A model generated the notes under the pieces. The model had not been told where the DNA came from and ran no database searches. It saw only the letters and a program-made list of their open reading frames with translations. From Garcia nutans (Eukaryota; Streptophyta; Magnoliopsida; Malpighiales; Euphorbiaceae), in assembly GCA_947685225.1 (NCBI GenBank), contig CANTUV010000003.1:4410001-4474000 (forward strand): DNA of 64,000 bases. The letters are read 5' to 3'. The position numbers and the translations under genes are program-made. Below are positions 44,681 through 56,815 of the stretch, one piece after another. The first letter of the stretch is position 1. Every line of letters starts with the position of its first letter.

Positions 44681-45974
44681 CCTCTGTGATAGCCCTGCAT
44701 CCTCTAATCTACTCCCTACTGTAGAACCTTCTTTTTTACCAGAGCCGGATCTACCACCTCTACCAAAACTTTTGCCACCACGACCCTCTCTAACACTAGG
44801 TCTAGAAGCTGTTGTATCTATCTATCATTTGGTTGCTCTGGATATTCTCTAACACTAGGTCTAGAAGCTGTTGTATCTATTTGTCTATCATTTGGTTGCT
44901 CTAGACAGTCTCTGAGAAAATGGTCTAATGATCCACATCTGTAACATGTTGTTGGTGCACTAGTCCTCCAGCAAACACCTCCATTTGCCCCACCACAACA
45001 CAGGTACGTGGAGCAAGCCTTTGAGTCACTGGGATCGGGGCATCGGCCACTGAGGCTACAAGTCTCTATCTCTGCCTCTGCTATTGTGATGACTTGCCAG
45101 ACTGCCCCTTATTCCTACTAAACCTCTAAGGATATTACCATTGACCTCCCTTCACTGATGAAGACCCTGCCTCACCCTAGGGTCTCCTAGCTCTGCTCTC
45201 TTCTGCTTTGGCAGCTGTTGTAAGACCCTGTGCCTTTTCCACACTCTTGGAAGCTGCAACCAACTTAAAGAAATCTTAATACTGAGAGCCTTCGACAAAA
45301 CACATGATAGGGGGTCTCAGCCCCTCTTCAAACCTCCAGCATCTGTCAATCTCATTTGATATAATCCTCCCTGCATACTAGCTCAGCCAGATAAACTCAA
45401 CCTCAAACTCTATCACATTCCTTACCTCCTGCCTCAAACTCAGAAACTCCATCTTCTTAGCATCCTTATACTCTCTGAGAGTATACTTCTTCTCAAATTC
45501 CCATAGGAAATCAGCATATGTCAAAATTGATGGATCAGCTATACCATGGAGAACCTTTTTCCACCACTCATACACATCCCTCTGCAAAAGAGATCTAACA
45601 TAATCAAACTTCTCCTCTGGACTAGCCTGTAGCTGAATAAATACCCTCTAGACCCTGTCCAACCACTACTTTGCTACAGTCGGGTTTGTAGTGCCTATAA
45701 AATTTATGGCTCTAAACTTCCACAGCTTGTCATACTTCTGAGTCGACAACTGTTATTGTGGTTAAGGTTGCGGCTGCTGAACCAAAGCCTATTTCAATAA
45801 CTCCACCATATGCCATACCCAGCCCATCGACACCTCCTCAGCTACTGGTCTAACTGGCATGAAAGCAGACAACTCTCCAGCAGTCTCAACACTAGCTCCA
45901 ACTCTACCCTCATTAGGAGTTGTACTCTCTGCACTACCATCTGTAGATTGATATATCCTAGATTCCATAACCAC
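44681..45974 (-). pseudogene. Chromovirus Gag
   Basis: A candidate start lies at 45974 (MVMESRIYQSTDGSAESTTP). The retrotransposon Gag domain is readable at 45587-45378 (MQRDVYEWWKKVLHG, LTYADFLWEFEKKY, MEFLSLRQEVRNVIEFEVEF). After that come stop-rich stretches and a zinc-knuckle region near 45010-44900, where the first knuckle has a 4-base deletion relative to the copy at 26840. A short direct repeat of about 55 bp (TCTAACACTAGGTCTAGAAG at about 44788 and 44847) lies just before it. Confidence 0.75.
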
Positions 45975-46118
45975 TTATATATGCAAATACAGCAGAAATT
46001 ACCACATCAGATATTAGATAAAATGTCAGTGCTAATGCATGTATTACAATTTAAAACCATATTTAAAATTTTCATTTTCTCTCTCTAACAACCCACCTAG
46101 TCGAGAACCTCAAACCTA

Positions 46119-46131
46119 GGCTTTGATTCCA
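46119..46131 (-). other. Degenerate primer-binding site
   Basis: Minus-strand TGGAATCAAAGCC, two changes from the initiator-Met type TGGTATCAGAGCC. It lies a few bases from the LTR end and marks the right-hand LTR as the 5' LTR. Confidence 0.65.
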
Positions 46132-46138
46132 AAATAAA

Positions 46139-48949
46139 TGTAACACCCTTATACCCTATATATGTATAATACATACACTCAGTATATGTAAAATATGCAT
46201 ATAAAGTATAATAATGCCACAATCCAGTTTAAAAAAAATTTTACATTTCCAATTTAAAATCCCAAACACTTTAAAATGTTTATTTAAATAGTAAATAAAA
46301 TATTCTTTGTTAATTATATGTTCCAAAATAAGCATTTTATATAAAAAAATCTCTGAAAAAAATTCACCAGAGTTTTATCTATAAATTGAAAATCCCAAAA
46401 ATTCAATAAAACACATCCTGCATAAAAATGCACTCCCAATAAATAAATCACCATTTCACCAATACTTTTCAATTTCTTCATATTTCCTTGAAACATTTGT
46501 GTGTGTATATATATATATATATCAAAAAACATATAAAAACCCCCCACATTACACAATTTATCTAAAATACTCTTTATAATTTACAAAGTACTCAAAACAT
46601 ATCCATAATGTACCAAATAACAAAATTTACTATAATATAAAATATATACATGATGGCAAATGGCTCTAATCTTGAAGTAGCAAAATTACCACAAAGCTAG
46701 ACCCTAGAAGAACCCTCCGGATCTATAGGATCACCCCTGTCACCTGCGCGATGAATTACAATCGTGCTAAGCTAAAAGCCTATTGGTACAAACTTTGATA
46801 ATAATAATAAAGCTGTAATACAATGCCAATGCATAATGCTTTTGTATTTGATGTCACAATGTGGCATACAATTTCACTTTTAAAACATAATCTTTCATCT
46901 TTTTTATCATTCACATAAATAAATACACAAATAAGAGCCCAAACAAATTAATATATTATTCAAATCCCAGAGTTACTATTTTGGTTCATATTGACACTAA
47001 GTGTCTAGCCCCGAAGGCAAATCATATAATAGTGACACATAGCGTCTAGCCCCGAAAGCAAATCATATATCAGTGGTGCCTATTGTCTAGCCCCAAAGGT
47101 AAATAATGTATCAGTGAAGCCTAGTATCTAGCCCCAAAGGCAAATAATGAGGATAACCTCATAGGTATGCCGCCAAACACAAAACTCTGAAAATTGAATA
47201 ACATACTAGGCACACAAAAATACATGTTTTCCATAATCACATTTTCTTATCATATTGTCTCAATTTCTCATTTTTCTCATCACATTGTCTCATTTTCTCA
47301 TTCATATCAATGTCAATTCATCATATCTCATTCTTTCATCACAATGTATGTCATTTTACATAAAAATCACATTACCCAAACATTTTTGCGTCATTTTCAC
47401 ATAATGGACATAATTCACATTTCATTCATTTTAGCCAATAATAATTGCTTTTCATAATGCACATATTGCATACATAAAAAGTCACATGTTATAACACAAT
47501 GTTCATGAATGTTTAAGCTACCAAGTAGCTTAACACATCTCCCATCCAAACTAGGTTAGGCCATATGTAATGCAATTATATCTCATTTATCAAGAGTTTG
47601 TACTTACCTTAAAAAGCACTCAAATGCAAGCTAAAAATTTCTCACCAACCTTCACTTCCAACTTGCCCTTCAAACTTAGGGTTGGGAAATTCACTTCTTC
47701 TTAATGCCTATACACAATGTGATCAAATGCAATCATTTAAATTCATATTTTAAGGCATTACAAGCATTAAACCTTAATTAAACATCACTCTTACAAATAT
47801 CCCAAAATCTTGCCTAACCTTACTTTAACATTGGAAAACCATGTTAATCCATTTAAATTGATGTTTCAAGTTTATTTATATCCTTAAAAACATATTAAAA
47901 CATGTTTTAACCAGTTACATTAAATAAACACATGCTCTTTAAATAAAACCCTAAAATGCCATAACCTTCATCGATAAAGGTTCTTCATTCCAACTCATTC
48001 CAATTATTAATCCAATCTTATTTCCATCACTTATATCATTAAAGTACATGATTTAAACATTAAAAACAAATAATCAACCATTCTTCGAAAATTTCCTTTC
48101 AAAACCCTAAATTCAACACTACCTTATCCAAACTCTAACCAAACTTGGTTAAATCCATCATTTGACATTAAAATCCTTGTTTATGCATAAAAAAAAACAC
48201 ATTTGGAATAAATTTTCACAATTAAAACACATGATTTCACAAACCCAAATTTTTCATAACCCTAAATTAGCTCTTTCAACCAAACTTAACTCAAACTCAC
48301 TCATTTCTTCAATCTAACCTAGATTCATTAATAACTGATCAAAATAACTTCTCACATACCCATTTAAGCCATTAAATCATGTTTAATACAAAATCTCAAA
48401 CTCAACATATTCAAATCTTTATGGAAATCCAAAGAAATAAGTTGGAAACTTACTATTTTAAGAGGAAATCACCAAAATCCCACTTGAATCCTTGAAATCC
48501 TTTCAATTAATGAAGCTTGGAAGATGAAGAAATACCTCTTGGATGGCTATGGAGGTTCGGCCTTCTATGGAGGAAGAACAAGAAGATGAAGACAACTTTT
48601 AATTTTCTCTTTTTTTCCACTTTCAATATAACCATATATATATATTATATTTTAATTAATTATTTATTTATTTATTTAAAAACCAATACTTTTCATCTTC
48701 CATTCAAAATTTTTATTTATTTATTTAAATAATTTAAATTTTCCAAAGAACATTTACAATTATGTCACTTGACTTTTGACTTTTGACTTTTGACTTTTGA
48801 CTTTTGACTTTTGACTTTTGTATATTTCACATATACACTTCACTTTTTCATTTAAAATCCTTTCATTTTCCATTTAAATTTTTTATTTAATATATTTAAT
48901 TTAATTTTAATTTATGTTATTTATTTTTGAAAATTTTATGGATGTTACA
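46139..48949 (-). repeat. 5' LTR of the minus-strand chromovirus
   Basis: Plus strand starts TGTAACACCCTTATACCC and ends GGATGTTACA, 2811 bp. It aligns with the 3' LTR throughout, without the family A insertion. It holds the ~41-bp tandem station (46995-47165) and an expanded GACTTTT heptamer array (48771-48820). No gene. Confidence 0.88.
48771..48820. repeat. Heptamer array (GACTTTT)7
   Basis: Seven perfect tandem copies of GACTTTT; the sister LTR has only about two at 38205. Each junction gives TTGACT, the core of a W-box (WRKY site). Confidence 0.9.
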
Positions 48950-50579
48950 TTTTTTGCAAGGGTTTTAGTCATTTTTGAATTAGGTGTAGTTTAATGAATT
49001 AAAAGAAGTTAATTTGAGTTTCTAATACCAAATATAAACTTATAATTTGTTTAGGATTAAAGTGATTATGCAATTTGAGAGGAGTAGACTATTTTGAAGA
49101 AGTGAAAGATTTAGTGGATTTAATCTTCAAAAAGGTTAACATATAATTTGATAATGCTTTTGTTTTGGTTGATATTATTTTATGTCAATTTTGTGTGGTT
49201 TGGAGCATATTTTGGTGAGCCACGAGTGTGGCCTTGTGGAGGGACACGGTCCTAGGCCTTGGATTAGTTCTGTGTGTGAAAAATGTTAAATTTGCATTTT
49301 TGAATTGAATGCCACAGACGCGGCACTTGAGAGCCATGACCGTGACCTTATTTCATGTAAATGGCAGAAGTGCTTTCAAAGCCATGGGCATGGCATGAGG
49401 AAATGCATGGCCATGGGTTTATTTTAGAAGATGTACATAAGTGTTTTGAAGTACACTGATGTGGCCTTCAGGTAGGTATGGCCATGGCACTTGAATGTGA
49501 TTAGAAAGTGTTTATGTTGTTGATAACCTTGAGAATATGATATAAATATTGATGTTGTGTGAAAAGTATAATAAGAATGTGGAATGAGAAAAAAAAATTA
49601 AATGATGATTGTGTATTACGTATCACCTTATAATTTTATTAGTTCCTAGAAGATTGCATTTGTTAGTTTGCCATGCCATATGCTATGTGGTGAGATACTG
49701 GATGTCATAGATATAGCTATGCCCCTAAGGGAGACAAATCTAGTGTCAGAGATATGACTGTGTTGTGGATGAGATACTAGGTATCACAGATATTATTACA
49801 TCCACTAGTGAGACACATTGGTGTCACTATTGTTGTGATATGCCAAAGTAATGGTTCTAAAACTAGGCTATGGTATAAGGATATTTGGGCCCAATGCATG
49901 TTGTATGCTCTATTTTTATCTATAAGATAAAGATGATTGTATGTATCATTAAAGCTCAATGCATATCCATTTTATTGTCATGTTAGTGTTGTATTATCAA
50001 AGTATAGACCACTGAACTATAGGCTTAGCGTGATTCATTTATCGTGCAACTGATAAAGTAGAGAAGGGGAGTCCTTTTAGACCAGGACAAGTCTAGGCAA
50101 TAGACAGTTACCAGAAGTTCTTGGTTGCCACAAACCAGAACCTTTAGCATTGCATGTAAATATTATTTTTGGTAAATTATGTATTTATTATGTATTTTCT
50201 AATACCAAATGAAATTGTAATATAACTTAATGAGTTCATATAGAATTAATAGCATATATTCACACATGTATGTATTTATATAACTATGGAATTTGTACGA
50301 TGTGAATGGAATGGAAATACCTTGAAAATTTTCATTTGCCTTACAGGTTGATTTATAGGATCTTGAAAATGCTCAAATTTTAGGTAAAACTCTACCAAAC
50401 TTTTCATGGATTTTTCCTATACATATATTACTAGTTATAGGTTATCATTAATTATAAATTAGACTATAAAGGGTAATGGGTGATAATAACATCTTATTGA
50501 TACCCTTGTATTCTATTTGCATCTTATATACATTCAACGGGATGTATATTATATGTAGGTTGGTTATAAGGGTGTTACA
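48950..50579 (+). repeat. 3' LTR of the plus-strand chromovirus, second part
   Basis: Continues the LTR broken at 33355 and ends TAAGGGTGTTACA at 50579; with the first part it makes about 2.2 kb. It has a CATGGCC/GCCATG-rich station (49205-49500), a second station (49685-49810) with arms GTGGATG (49765-49771) and CATCCAC (49799-49805), and a slightly decayed family B stem-loop (50012-50028). Confidence 0.78.
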
Positions 50580-51029
50580 AGTTAAATATTATACATTCAT
50601 CCATGGCAAGAAAGTAAAAAAAAAAGATAAAGATTAAATTAAACTTTACATTTAAAAAGCCAAAAATTAGGGGATCTCAACTCTAGCCTTATAGATTCTA
50701 GGTTAAGCATACATTCCCCCAAAAGATGGTTTAATAACAAAGAAGGTAGAAAATGAAGTTCATAAGGCAAGATAGTTGATAATTTAAAAAAAAAAGAAAA
50801 AAGATTTATTTTACAAAGCGGACATGATACTTAGATTAATATTCCAAGTAGGCCAGCATATCCCATTTGAATAGGAATGAAAGCACATGTTGTTCTAACC
50901 ACCGTAAGATGGTTGGTTTTACTCTTGAAAATTTTAATTTTATTATCTAAGATATGTGAGCCTAAGTCCAAGTTCATTTTAGGTTTAATGTTAAACCTAA
51001 GTCTAAAACCTAAATTTTAAGTCCTAAAA
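50580..51029. other. AT-rich spacer
   Basis: No gene or recognisable element. Several long A-runs. Confidence 0.4.
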
Positions 51030-51655
51030 AGTTTATCTTTTGAAAATTAAGTTCTTATTCCAAACTAATTTTGGAAAAAGTTTGATTGAAAATTTAATTC
51101 ATATTCCAACTTAATTTTAAAAAGGATTGATTAAAAATTAAGTTGATATTCCAACTTAATTTGAAAAAGGATTGATTGAAAATTAAGTTCTTATTCCAAC
51201 TTAATTGAAAATGACTTATTGAAAACTAAGTTCATATTCCAACTTAATTGAAAATGACTTATTGAAAACTAAGTTCATATTCCAACTTAATTTCAAAAAG
51301 GATTGATTGAAAATTAAGTTCTTATTCCAACTTTGAAAAAGGATTGATTGAAAATTAAGTTCATATTCTAACTTGATTTGAAAAAGAATTGTTTAAAAAT
51401 TAACTTCATATTCCAACGTAATTTGAAAAAAAGGATTTATTGAAAATTAAGATCATATTCCAACTTAATTTTAAGAAAGATTGATTTTGATTGAAAATTA
51501 AGTTCATATTCCAACTTAGTTTTGAAAAAAAAAAGGATTAATTGAAAATTAAGATCATATTCCAACTTAATTTTAAGAAAGATTGATTTTGATTGAAAAT
51601 TAAATTCATATTCCAACTTAATTTTGAAAAAAAAATGATTGATTGAAAATTTAAT
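51030..51655. repeat. Tandem array of ~46-bp hairpin units
   Basis: About twelve copies built on GAAAATTAAGTTCATATTCC and AACTTAATTTGAAAAAGGATTG. Arms TTAAGTT and AACTTAA enclose CATATTCC in most copies, so each unit can fold. Spacing varies between about 41 and 55 bp through changes in the A-run. Confidence 0.85.
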
Positions 51656-51659
51656 TAAG

Positions 51660-51985
51660 TTTAGATCCAATTCTAATTTTGATTTTAAAGACCATAGGAT
51701 AAACTTTAAAATTCAGTCACAATTCTAATTTTGATTTTAAAGACCAAAGGATAGTCTTTAAAATTAGTTGGCAATTCTAATTTTTATTTTAAAGACCAAG
51801 GGACTGTCTTTAAAATTAGGTCACAATTTAAATTTTGATTTTAAAGACCAAAGGATAGTCTTTAAAATTAGGAGGCAATTCTAATTTTTATTTAAAGACC
51901 AAAGGAAAGTCTTTAAAATGTAGGTCCAAAATTAATTTTGATTTTAAAGACCAAAAATAGTCTTTAAAATTAGGGCAAAAGTCAT
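51660..51985. repeat. Tandem array of ~53-bp units with 11-bp hairpin arms
   Basis: About six units. The repeated core is ATTTTAAAGAC, a 7-9 base loop (CAAAGGATA in several copies), then GTCTTTAAAAT, a perfect 11-bp inverted repeat, with linker text AGTCACAATTCTAATTTTG between units. Loops vary more than arms. Confidence 0.85.
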
Positions 51986-52927
51986 TTTAAGGTCTAAATG
52001 ATAGACATAAAAAAAGAATAAAAGCATAATAAATTAATGCATAAAAGAAAAAAGGAAAGAAATTAGGGTTTTTACCTTTCTTCTTGAAGCTTTGCTTGAT
52101 GGTGGCTTGAGGGTGTGTCCATATCACAATTCCACTTTTGGCTAAGGTTTACAAGTTATTAAGGAAGTAACTATGCTTGGAAAAACTTAAAGAAAGTACA
52201 AACCAGCACACAAGCTTATTAAGAAAATAAGCTTTAGGTGGTTCTAACTGAGGAAGAAAGAACCTTTTTCTTTTTTAGAAGAAGAGAGGGAGAGAATAAG
52301 AGCCAACTAGTAAATAGGGACTGTTTGGTTGGAAGGTGTAAAAAGAAATGAGTTAAAAGGGCCTATTTATCAAGGTTTTGTGGGGCAAAATAGGAAAAAT
52401 CTAAATTTGGATGATGCGGTAGAAAATCAGGATGTCACGATAATTTTTGGGCTCTCTGCAATAGTATTAATTGCTATAGGGGATCCTGCGACTGCTGCAA
52501 GGTAGCCCTGCTGCAGTAAACCAATCGAGCCTATTGCGCTGTCGCACTGGGCATGATGCTTCACAAGAAATTTCTTGAGGCTTGTTCTCCCTCTTCTAAT
52601 GTCCTTTTTAAGTGATTCAAGTTCCATTATGACCCGCAGTAAACTAAATCAAAATTTTATGATGAAAAAGTATGGGATCATTTTAAGACGATTTAAACTC
52701 ATTTTTCCCCTGTAGAGACATTAACCACTTTTGATAATAGAATTTAGTTTTTTTGAGAGATCATATTGCCCTTTGATTTCTTGGTTCTTGTTGGATCAAC
52801 ATTCCCTACTTGTAGAGTTAATCACTTTGAGAATTTTAATTTCAATATTCTCTTCCACAGACTAAATTTGGCAACAAAACTTGGCAAACAACTTGATTTA
52901 ATTTTCCAAGGGATTAGTATCACGTTC
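51986..52927 (-). repeat. Possible unclassified LTR in minus orientation
   Basis: It has the layout of the family A LTRs seen in minus sense: a GC-rich island (about 52430-52590, with CTGCTGCA words and ACTGC/GCAGT arms) followed by a TATA-like GATAAATAG (about 52371-52363). A diverged repeat GTAGAGACATTAACCACTTT / GTAGAGTTAATCACTTT lies at about 52713 and 52813. LTR ends were not found. No coding sequence. Confidence 0.3.
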
Positions 52928-53776
52928 TGTAATGTCTAAAATTTTTAAGCAGTATTTTATGCATTATATATAGATATTGGACTGTGTATAATGGTGAGAG
53001 TGATCTGGATATTTGAAATAATTGGAAAAATGGGCTTACTTACCCTTCAAAGGTAAATTCAGATGTGGACAATATCAGTATTTTTGAAAAAAAAAATTAA
53101 TTGGAAAAACTTTATAAAAATGTCTTTTTGACCCTAGAATTGAACTTTTATTGAAATCAGGATGTGAAATATAGATGATAGAGCTTCAAATTTAAGAAAA
53201 TATTTTTAAAATTTTATAGAATTAAAAGTTGGATTTAGAAATAATCAAGAAAGTGGATGAACCAAAGTTATGGTGAGCACACATTATATGATCAAAACCC
53301 TAAATAATATATAAGTATGTAGAAATTTCCATCTTCTTCCTCCATTGAAAACTAAATTTCTCTTCTTCCACCATAGCCATATTTCCTTTCTTTCTCCTTC
53401 TTTTATTAACATAGCTAAAAACTAAAGGAAATTCACATACAATTCAAAAGTTTTAGTAGAATTCATCAGAATAGGTTAGAAACACTAAAATTGCCACCAA
53501 ATATTTAATGGAAAATTGAGGAAGAGAGAGAAAGTGCCATTTTGTAAAGAGGTTTGTAATATCATGATTTTTTGTGTACATTAGAATAGTAAATATGGGA
53601 GAGTGAATATGTGTGGTGGGTAGAGAAAATATAAGATGAATGTGTATGATATATGTAGTATATACATATATGTACATTTGAAATATATGTGAAATATAAA
53701 TATAATATATAAGACATATACATATATCTAAGATATGCCACACATATAATTTAGTGCAGGAAAAGTGAAAATGATG

Positions 53777-53812
<36 letters not shown>

Positions 53813-55988
53813 GAGAAGAATATAAAGGTCAAAGGAGGGGGAAAGATGATTGGTGGAGAGATTATTAATTAATTAATATATATAATATTATATATTAAAG
53901 ATAGGGATGGAAATTTAAAGAAGAGATGTTTCTTCTTCTTCTTCTTCTTCTTCTTCTTTGAACATGAGCTTGAGAGAGAGGTGAGAAGAGTGTGAGTTAT
54001 TCATATACATCAAATTCACAAGGGATTTCAAGAGGATTTAAGTAGATTTTAAAGGTTTAGCAAAGAATTCAAGTAAGTGCCCTTTTCTTGAGATTATTTT
54101 ATGGATTTTAAGTATATGTATGATATGGTTAGTGAGTAAAAGTGATAATTAATTAATTTGTTAGTTATGTTATGTTTGAGATGTATATGTGCTGAATTGA
54201 TAGGTAATTCATGGATATGAACCTAAAAGATGGAGTTAGGGTTTTATATGGGGAATGATATAAATGTATAAATAAGTTGTTTGATTGTTTTATTGATGTA
54301 TAAATGATTAAAATATGATTAGATATTGAGGATGATGATGGATAGTGAAATTAGGAGAAAAGGGTGTTAAGAAAATAATAAGGGTTTTATAGGGAATGAG
54401 TTGAGAATTGAGTGAATTGATATATGGTTGATTGTATGAATGAATAATATGATGTTTATTATGGATTTTGTGTTTAGGCCAAGAAGGACCAAGCAGAAAT
54501 GATTAAGCTTGGAAATAGCCAAGGTTTGAACATATTTGATTTATTATGATTTTGAGTTAGTACATATTCAATTCCTCATGTGATGTGCGTGTTGTATTGA
54601 TGAAAAGGTGTAAAAGTGCGATTTTCGAATGCCATGGGCATGGCCATAGAGGGCCACAGTTGTAGGCTTTGAAGTGAACCTATTTCGTGTGAAATGCGAG
54701 AAGAGGCAAAAGCAAATTGCATGACATGGGCGTGGCCATGAAGGGCCACTACCGTGGCCTTTAACCTAGTCTGTTTGCTTGACTTTTTATAGAAACAGTG
54801 TTGTATTGAATTTCACGGGTGTGAACATTGAGTGCCACGACTGTAAAGGTTTTCAGAGAGCTTTGGTAGCCTCGTTTTATATCCCACGGGAGTGGGCTTA
54901 AGATGCCACAGTCATGGGGTGGTTTGATGATGTGTATGGATTAGATTCATGATAAATGAGCATGGTTTATGGCTTATGCAGTCACGTTTGGTAATATTGT
55001 ATTGAGTATGTTGAATAATAGTGTGTGAATGAGTCAAATGGTGAGTGTGGCTCATGTATGCATGATGTGAATGTGAAATGCTAATGTGGTGTGATCACAG
55101 ATAGTGGTGATCACTGAAAAAGTATAGAGTAATGAGAATGTGATATTGAAATATAAAGTGATGTTATATGTAGCCTATTACTTGTCCAGTTATGTTAAAG
55201 ATGATTTGATATGCATGGTAGGTCTTGAGCAGAGCTAGGCCTTAAGGTGTATATGTTGATGGACCTAAGCAGAGCTAGGTCTTGACTTGAGCAGTGCTAG
55301 GTCATGAGATTGAGATCAGTGATGATTTCGAGCAGAGCTGGACTATGAGACTAGTGATGGTTTCGAGTAGATCTGGACCATGAGATTGTGTCAACTGGAC
55401 ATGGTAATTGTATAGAGTTATTGTGCCCAATAGTGTAATTATGTATGAGTATGGGATGTGATTCCCAATAGTGTGTATGTGTATGTTATATGTCTATAAG
55501 TATGTGATGTGATTTCAATGTGTATATATATATTGTTTATATGTACCACTAAGCTTTCAAGCTTAGCGCGGTTATGTAAATTACACAGGTAAGTAGATTG
55601 TTGATCCGAAAGTCAGACGGTTGTGCCACGAGAAGATTGAGAGTGCTTTGAGACCAACTAGAAGGTGGTGCATGCATGTACATTTTGGTTATTTTGTATT
55701 TTAAGCATATGTATATGGTATAGAAGTGGATTTTGAGAAGGATAATGTATATCCATTTGTATATATATATATGAATATGTGAAAGACTAATGTATATTTT
55801 TATGTGTGGTATCAAATGAATATTATACTAATTTTGGAAATGTTCTTTTATTAAGTATATATATTTACTTAAATGTTGGACTGAAGGGTTTAAATGGAAC
55901 TGCAATGTGGCATCCTTATGTCTTGTATGTATATTATACGTAAATGGCATATATGTGCATTATGTATATAGGGTATAAGGGTGTTACA
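52928..55988 (+). repeat. Family B LTR without a visible target duplication
   Basis: 3061 bp, TGTAATGTCTAAAATTTTTAAG to GTATAAGGGTGTTACA. Flanks CGTTC and AGGTT do not match, and no primer site or polypurine tract adjoins, so it may be a solo LTR from inter-element recombination. Contents: (TAA)n at 53778-53811, (TTC)n at 53930-53957, a GCCATGGGC station (54630-54920), a GAGCAGAGCTAGGTC station (55215-55400; arms GACCTA 55262-55267 and TAGGTC 55276-55281), the stem-loop 55549-55566 and a CAGGTAAGT donor-like site at 55586. Confidence 0.78.
55586..55594 (+). promoter_or_regulatory. Splice-donor-like site after the family B stem-loop
   Basis: CAGGTAAGT, a perfect plant 5' splice-site consensus, 20 bp after the stem-loop. 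Equivalent sites are CAGGTAAAT at about 59779 and CAGGTGAC at about 41398. Use as a splice site is not shown. Confidence 0.4.
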
Positions 55989-56815
55989 AGGTTTGTGCTT
56001 GTATATTTATAATTTACTATTCTGTCATTTTTTTTTCATAAATTATGTGAGTTTATTTCACTACTTTGATTGAACTGTTGTGATGAAATTTGTTAATTAA
56101 ATTTATTTACAGAAAAAATGAGTATGGTACTAAATGAAGAGAAATTTTATTTAAATTCATTTTTGAATAATCTAAGTGTGTATATATAGTTTTTAGCTTA
56201 AAACTGTAATTAAAACAACTTTTGATTCATTAAAGATTCAATTTAGGGTTATTGCAAATTTAGGGTTTATAGTTGAATCTGGAACTTTTTGTATGTAGAA
56301 ATTGATTATTGACTTATTAATGAGAGATATTGTGTGTTTGTATAATGTTTGACTTAAGATTATGTTCAAAACAACTTTTGATCCACAAAAGAATTAGTTT
56401 AGGGTTTTGGTAAATTTAGGGTTTAGAATTGTACATGGAACTAATTGATGAAGAATTGATTATGGATTTATTATTGAGTGGAATTAAGTATATTTGTGTA
56501 ATATTCAACCTAAAATTATGCCTATAGAATTTTTTTAAACTAATAAATTATTGAACTTAGAGTAATGGAAAATTTTATGGTTTGGAAAATTTTAGGATTT
56601 TAGACGATAAGTGATTATTTATAGAATATTTGACGAAAATGCTTTAAATAGAATTTACTTATTAGTATTGAAAAGGTGCAAATATATATTAGTTGGTGAA
56701 GAATCAAATAATTTATAGTAGCTAAACTAAGTAAACAATGTTTACAAACTATATACCTATTGTATACCAAAAAGCAGCACATTTAAGTAACTTAAGATAA
56801 TTTATAAATTGTACA
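55989..56815. repeat. LTR-like AT-rich sequence with a ~160-bp tandem duplication
   Basis: Units at about 56200-56360 and 56361-56522, with a partial third to about 56640, share AACAACTTTTGAT, TTTAGGGTT and GAATTGATTATTGA-type text. No gene. It continues at 60105 across a solo LTR. Confidence 0.55.

Larger units (their letters stand above)
33356..48949 (-). mobile_element. Complete but decayed family B chromovirus, minus strand
   Basis: Right to left: 5' LTR (48949-46139), degenerate iMet-type primer site (46131-46119), gag, protease, RT, RNase H, integrase, chromodomain, polypurine tract (38384-38369), 3' LTR (38368-33356). Without insertions the interior is about 4.9 kb and the LTRs are about 2.80 and 2.81 kb. 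By eye the LTRs are roughly 90% identical, so the insertion is old. Target duplication is GTTTT (33351-33355) against TTTTT (48950-48954), one mismatch. The host is the 3' LTR of the plus-strand element, whose two halves flank it. Two later solo LTRs lie inside it. Confidence 0.88.

Noticed and set aside
53778..53957. Microsatellites (TAA)n and (TTC)n as a special element
   Set aside because: The same runs sit at the same place in the related LTR at 60821-60975, so they are ordinary parts of family B LTRs.
52923..55993. Target duplication around the 52928-55988 LTR
   Set aside because: Flanks CGTTC and AGGTT do not match at any sensible offset, so no duplication is claimed.
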